NCBI GenBank assembly: GCA_903929795.1 | Contig: CAIYWC010000113.1 | Span: forward strand, 1-64,000 | Length of the DNA: 64,000 nucleotides | Origin: an uncultured Myxococcales bacterium | GTDB lineage: Bacteria > Myxococcota_A > UBA9042 | Direction of reading: 5' to 3' | Part shown: positions 60,269 through 64,000 of the stretch, piece by piece | How the letters are laid out: each line of letters opens with the position of its first letter | Position numbering within the stretch: position 1 is the stretch's first letter | Notes under the pieces: model-generated | Told to the model about the DNA's origin: nothing | The model's input: the letters and a program-made list of their open reading frames with translations, nothing else | The model's database searches: none | Translations under genes and position numbers: made by a program

Positions 60269-62395
60269 ATGCCCCAGCCCACGCTGCACCCCGGTGATCG
60301 CCTGAATCACGCGCTGCTGATCGAGCGCGTGCTGGGCCAGGGCGGCATGGGCACTGTGTACTTGGCGCACGATGAGCTGCTGGACCGGCGCGTCGCGGTC
60401 AAAGTCCTTGACCACGCTTCGGATTTGGAGACCGCGTCGCTCAAGACGCTGCTGGAAGCGCGGGCGGCGGCGCGCGTGGTGCATCCGCACGTGGTGGCGG
60501 TGCACGGCATCGGCGACGTTCTGGGCGTGCCGTTCATCGAGATGGAGTACGTCGACGGTGGCTCGCTGCGCCAGCAGCTGCGCGGTGATCCGCCGGGCCG
60601 CGGGCTGGCGGCGAGTTGGCTGGCGCAGATCGCGGCGGCGCTGACCACGGCGCACGAGGCGGGCGTGGTGCACTGCGACGTCAAGCCGGAAAACGTGATG
60701 CTCAAGCGGCGCGGCACGGTCGCCAAGCTGGCGGATTTCGGGCTGGCGCGCTCGCAGACGGACGGGCGCGCGCACGAGCCGCTGAGCCACGGCACGCTGG
60801 CCTACCTGGCGCCGGAGCTGCTGGAAGGTCCGCCGACGCCGGCGTCCGACCAGTTTGCCTTGGCCGTGCTGGCGGTGGAGCTCCTGGCTGGCAAGCGCCC
60901 GGCGCGCGATCGGCCTGAGCAGGAGCCGCAGCTGCCCGACGCGCTGGCCGTGCCGCCCAAGGCGCGCGAAGTGCTGCAGCGGGCGCTGGCGTCGGCGCCG
61001 GGGCAGCGGTTCGCCTCGCCGGCGGGGTTTGTCGACGCGCTGCTGCGGTCGCTCGGGCTGGCGCACCTGCGTGGGCCGCTGGTCGGGATGCCGGACGTCG
61101 ACCCGGGCGACAGTTCGCGCACGAGCTCGGATTTGCCGGTGCCGCTGCTGAACGTGGCGCTGCATCCGCTGGGTGTGGCCGAGCAGTTCCTGGCGGTGCT
61201 GGCGGTGCTGCCGTCGGGCTATCCGGGCGCGCTGCGCGAGGCGCTGGGCGCGCTGCCGCCGCCGGAGGTCCTGGCCGAGTTGAAACGCAAGGAGCAGATC
61301 GACGGCGCGGCAGACGATTGGCGCTGGATCTCGCCGCAGCCGCGCGAAGTGGCGCTGCGGCGGCTGACACCCCGGCAGCGGCGGCAGGTGTGCGCGCGAG
61401 TCGCGCTGGCGGTCGAGCTCTGCGGGCAAAAACGCGAGGCGACGCGCGAAGATGCGACGCGGCTGTACTTGGCGGCGCGGCGGCTGAAGGATGCGGCACG
61501 GCTGGCGCAGGAGAGCGCGGCGACGGCCAAGACGGCGCTCCACCGCGACCACCACCTGGCGCGCGCCGTGGCGCTGCTGACCTCGCAAACGGAACCGGGG
61601 CCGTGGCTGGCGGCGTTGAACGTGCGCATCGACTGGCTGCTGGCCTGCGGTTGGCTGGCGGCCGCGCGCGGACCGCTGGCCGAGGCGCAAGGCGTGATGG
61701 CGGACGCGGCGCTGGCGGCTCACGATCCGCTGCGTTTGCGGCTGAACGGCGCTGCGGCGCGGCTACGGGCGGCCACGGGCGATCCGCAAGGCGCGGTGCA
61801 CGGTTTGGCGCGAATCGTCGACCAGCTGCCAGAAACGACGGCGGTGGCGCTGCGTCTCGAGCTGCTCGCAGCGTACGGCGGGGCGCTGGCGGCGGCGGGC
61901 CAGGCGGAGCAGGCCTGGGCGATTGTGGCGCCGCACGTCGGTCACCGGGAGGGCCCGACGCCGGACGACGCGGTGGCCGCGCTGGCGACGCTGCGGCTGG
62001 TCGCGGCAGAAGTGCGGCTGCGGCTGAATCGCCTGGATCACGCGGCGCTGCTGGCGGGTCAGGCGCTGGCGACGGCGGAAGAGCTGGGCGACACGCTGGC
62101 CGCGGCGCGTTGCCTGCTGGTGCTATCGGATGTGGCGCGCGGGCTGGGCCAGCGCGACCGCCAAGCGCAGGGGCTGTCCCGGGCGGCCAAGCTGCTGCAC
62201 GCGCTGGGGCCGACCGAGCTGACCGGCATCTGGCACCTGCGGCAGGCGGACGCGCTGCTGGACGGCGCGCAGCCGCTGCCAGCGCTGGGCCACGTCGAAC
62301 GCGCGGCGGCGAGCTTTGCCGTCCTGGGCCTTACGCGCCACGACGCGGCGGTTGCGGCCCTGCGCCTCGCCGTGGGCTTGCCGACACCGCCATGA
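60269..62395 (+). CDS. Hanks-type Ser/Thr protein kinase with helical repeat tail
   Basis: 708 residues; GGAGG lies before ATG 60269. Kinase domain 1-270: GQGGMG (23-28), VAVK with Lys45, HCDVKPEN with Asp137, DFG with Asp156, and APE in YLAPELLEG. HCD replaces the common HRD, so it belongs to the non-RD-like class. The remaining 430 residues are Ala/Leu-rich helices with TPR-like spacing (ALLAGQALATAEELGD), as in many Myxococcota kinases. There is no membrane helix, so it is cytoplasmic. Its stop overlaps the start of the APC permease gene (ATGA), suggesting control of, or sensing for, amino acid uptake. Confidence 0.88.
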   Translation: MPQPTLHPGDRLNHALLIERVLGQGGMGTVYLAHDELLDRRVAVKVLDHASDLETASLKTLLEARAAARVVHPHVVAVHGIGDVLGVPFIEMEYVDGGSLRQQLRGDPPGRGLAASWLAQIAAALTTAHEAGVVHCDVKPENVMLKRRGTVAKLADFGLARSQTDGRAHEPLSHGTLAYLAPELLEGPPTPASDQFALAVLAVELLAGKRPARDRPEQEPQLPDALAVPPKAREVLQRALASAPGQRFASPAGFVDALLRSLGLAHLRGPLVGMPDVDPGDSSRTSSDLPVPLLNVALHPLGVAEQFLAVLAVLPSGYPGALREALGALPPPEVLAELKRKEQIDGAADDWRWISPQPREVALRRLTPRQRRQVCARVALAVELCGQKREATREDATRLYLAARRLKDAARLAQESAATAKTALHRDHHLARAVALLTSQTEPGPWLAALNVRIDWLLACGWLAAARGPLAEAQGVMADAALAAHDPLRLRLNGAAARLRAATGDPQGAVHGLARIVDQLPETTAVALRLELLAAYGGALAAAGQAEQAWAIVAPHVGHREGPTPDDAVAALATLRLVAAEVRLRLNRLDHAALLAGQALATAEELGDTLAAARCLLVLSDVARGLGQRDRQAQGLSRAAKLLHALGPTELTGIWHLRQADALLDGAQPLPALGHVERAAASFAVLGLTRHDAAVAALRLAVGLPTPP

Positions 62396-63801
62396 GCGAC
62401 AACCGCGACGCCACCCACGGCCTGCGCGCCAACACCTTGAGCTTGCACGTGGTTTCCGTGATCGGCGTCGCGTCCGCGGCGCCCGCGTACAGCCTCGCGG
62501 CCGCGCTGGGGTTGATCGCCGCCATCGCGGGCGTCAAGGCTCCGGCAATCCTGCTGCTGGCGTTTCCACCGATGGCGGCAATCGCCATTGCTTTTGACCA
62601 GTTCAACCGCATCGACCCCGACTGTGGCACGTCTTTTTCCTGGGTCACGCGCGCTTTTGGCCCGACGTGGGGCTGGTTCGCCGGCTGGGCGATCCTCACC
62701 GCGGACGTCGTGGTCATGGCCAGTCTGGCGCAGGTCTCGGCGCAGTACTCGCTGGCGCTGATCGGCCAGGATGCCGCCCGCCACCCGCTGCTGGCGCAAG
62801 GCCTGGGTGCGCTGTGGATCGCCGCGATGACCGGGGTGTGCTATCGCGGTATCGCGTTTTCCGCCCGGCTGCAGACCGCGCTGCTGCTGGTGGAACTGCT
62901 GGTGCTGGCAGCGCTGGCGGGCTTGATGCTGCACGCGGCCTATGGCGGGCAGCGGCCCGATGCGCTGCTGCCGACGCTGGCCTGGTTCTGGCCGGGCGGG
63001 CTGCCGTTGCGCGCGCTGCTGGACGCGCTGGGCCTGGCGATCTTCATCTACTGGGGCTGGGACACGGCGGTCAACGTGAACGCGGAGAGCGATCGGCCGC
63101 GCGAAACGCCGGGGCGCGCGGCGATCCTGGCGACGGTCGCACTGTTGGGGATCTTCGCGCTGTCCAGCGCGGCGGCGCTGGCGTGGGCGGGGCCGCAGTT
63201 CCTGGTCGCGCACCAGGACGACGTGCTCGCGGCGCTGGGCACTCAGGTCTTTGCCGCGCCGTGGGACCGTTTGGTGCCGGTGGTGGTGCTCACTTCGGCC
63301 GTCGCCGCGACGCAGACGACAATCCTGCCGGCCGCCCGCACCGCGCTGTCCATGGCGCAGCGCAACGCCCTGCCCACGGCGCTCGCGACCGTCCATCCGC
63401 GGCACCTGACGCCGAGCATGGCGACCGTCTGGACCGGCGTGCTGTCCACGGTCTGGTATCTGGCGCTGGCGCAGCTGACGCCGGCGGTCGTTGCGGCATC
63501 GCTGACGGCACTCAACCTGCTGGTCGCATTCTATTTTGGCCTGACCGGGCTGGCGTGCGCGTGGTATTTCCGCCGCGACTGCCCCACGCCGCGGCAGTTC
63601 CTCCTGCGGGTCGCGGCGCCGCTGCTGGGCGGAGGGTCGCTGCTGGCGCTGATGGTCTATCTAATCGCTGCGCCGCCAGACGGCCAAGCCAGCGCGATGG
63701 CGGTCGCCTTGGCGGTAGGCATCTTGCTGCTCGGCGCGCCGGTGCTCGTGTGGCAGCGGCGCTTGATCAAGAATACAGCAATTTCAGTGGATTGCGACTA
63801 A
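62392..63801 (+). CDS. APC-family amino acid permease
   Basis: 469 residues with about twelve helices. The start SLHVVSVIGVASAAPAYSLAA is a divergent form of the APC first helix. DPDCGTSFSWVTRAFGPTWGWFAGWA is the TM2-3 region (seen in part as CGTSFSWVTRAFGP), and IYWGWDTAVNVNAESDRPRE is typical of helix 6 and its following loop. It should be a proton- or amino-acid-coupled transporter; substrate unknown. Translation is coupled to the kinase gene. No cotranscribed enzyme gene follows. Confidence 0.85.
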   Translation: MSDNRDATHGLRANTLSLHVVSVIGVASAAPAYSLAAALGLIAAIAGVKAPAILLLAFPPMAAIAIAFDQFNRIDPDCGTSFSWVTRAFGPTWGWFAGWAILTADVVVMASLAQVSAQYSLALIGQDAARHPLLAQGLGALWIAAMTGVCYRGIAFSARLQTALLLVELLVLAALAGLMLHAAYGGQRPDALLPTLAWFWPGGLPLRALLDALGLAIFIYWGWDTAVNVNAESDRPRETPGRAAILATVALLGIFALSSAAALAWAGPQFLVAHQDDVLAALGTQVFAAPWDRLVPVVVLTSAVAATQTTILPAARTALSMAQRNALPTALATVHPRHLTPSMATVWTGVLSTVWYLALAQLTPAVVAASLTALNLLVAFYFGLTGLACAWYFRRDCPTPRQFLLRVAAPLLGGGSLLALMVYLIAAPPDGQASAMAVALAVGILLLGAPVLVWQRRLIKNTAISVDCD

Positions 63802-64000
63802 CGCGGCCGATCAGCCCGCGCCTTCGCCCGACCCTCAGCCCGGTCTTCCCGCGCCCGCGCCCGGCCTTGCTGGCGATCCTCGCGTGCGCGTTCCCGGCCC
63901 TGCGCGCGATCCGCACGCGCCGCACCCGGACGGCCCGCCGCCCGATCTTCCCGCGCCCGCGCGCGACCCTCCGCACGATCCGCCCGGCCTTCCGCGCGGC
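63798..64000 (-). CDS. C-terminal end of an Arg/Ala/Glu/Asp-rich repetitive protein, cut by the window edge
   Basis: The minus-strand frame ending in TAG at 63798-63800 reads RAEGRADRAEGRARARED and similar repeats every four to eleven residues, ending KARADRPR. The regular charge pattern suggests a helical or disordered charged tail. It overlaps the permease stop by three bases. The frame has no stop up to the edge. Because the region is extremely GC-rich, accidental openness cannot be excluded. Confidence 0.4.
   Translation of the reverse strand, partial: RAEGRADRAEGRARAREDRAAGRPGAARADRAQGRERAREDRQQGRARAREDRAEGRAKARADRPR

Overview
The window is a high-GC chromosomal segment with dense coding, strong GGAGG-type ribosome binding sites and many ATGA-type gene overlaps. 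Several traits point to a Myxococcota-type (former Deltaproteobacteria) genome: very long secreted lipoproteins built from CDDGNxCTxxxC repeats, a Hanks-type Ser/Thr kinase with a helical tail, a PilZ protein, eukaryote-like ether-lipid enzymes and a UGA-encoded selenoprotein. This assignment is inference from gene content. No rRNA is present.

Layout. 1-4.9 kb: transposase remnant, PilZ protein, a propeller/DUF1566 surface lipoprotein, and tRNA-Ala(GGC) with its promoter and a following terminator. 5-12 kb: an organophosphate-type MFS transporter, a small lipoprotein, a decayed copy of the transporter gene's 3' end, and a 1380-residue Cys-rich lipoprotein on the minus strand. 12-15 kb: a DUF4139 lipoprotein and an RMD1/DUF155 protein. 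15-20.9 kb (minus): a K-E-F-G sugar ABC operon (ATPase, binding protein, two permeases) with a trailing methyltransferase. 20.9-26.2 kb (minus): a giant Cys-rich/propeller lipoprotein gene split by one extra base in a G-run. 26-33 kb: rhodanese-like lipoprotein, FadL porin, a lipoprotein, a class III CoA-transferase, a polytopic membrane protein and an NAD(P)-binding protein. 33-38 kb: IgGFc-binding-domain lipoprotein (its 3' end duplicated as a perfect 53-bp repeat), EVE protein, PdxB-like dehydrogenase, small barrel-like protein, DUF423 protein. 38-43.9 kb (minus): HAD protein, PlsX, ICMT-like methyltransferase, a protein with two radical SAM domains, an unknown protein. 44-51.5 kb: thioredoxin lipoprotein, SDR, then an ether-lipid operon. 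51.5-64 kb: S74-chaperone-like lipoprotein, selenocysteine peroxiredoxin, unknown helical protein, EF-G paralogue, another Cys-rich lipoprotein, DoxX/HxlR divergent pair, Ser/Thr kinase overlapping an APC permease, and a truncated charged-repeat gene at the edge.

Two systems stand out. First, 45728-51514 encodes an alkyl-DHAP synthase (AGPS) homologue, one polypeptide that joins a fatty acyl-CoA reductase to a GNPAT-like acyltransferase, and an extended SDR. Together these would cover the animal peroxisomal ether-lipid route: fatty alcohol, acyl-DHAP, alkyl-DHAP and possibly ketone reduction. The AGPS carries His at the position where human AGPS has the critical Arg419. Second, 52652-53374 (minus) is a Bcp/PrxQ-type peroxiredoxin lipoprotein whose peroxidatic residue is encoded by an in-frame TGA. 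A stable hairpin with a G-starting apical loop begins six bases after that TGA, as expected of a bacterial SECIS, so the gene should be read as one selenoprotein and not as two fragments.

A recurring theme is secreted lipoproteins with an acidic Asp/Ala-rich linker followed by Cys-rich modules (906-4769, 7479-11621, 20885-26171, 33046-35430, 51577-52539, 56905-59085). These probably form part of a disulfide-rich cell surface.
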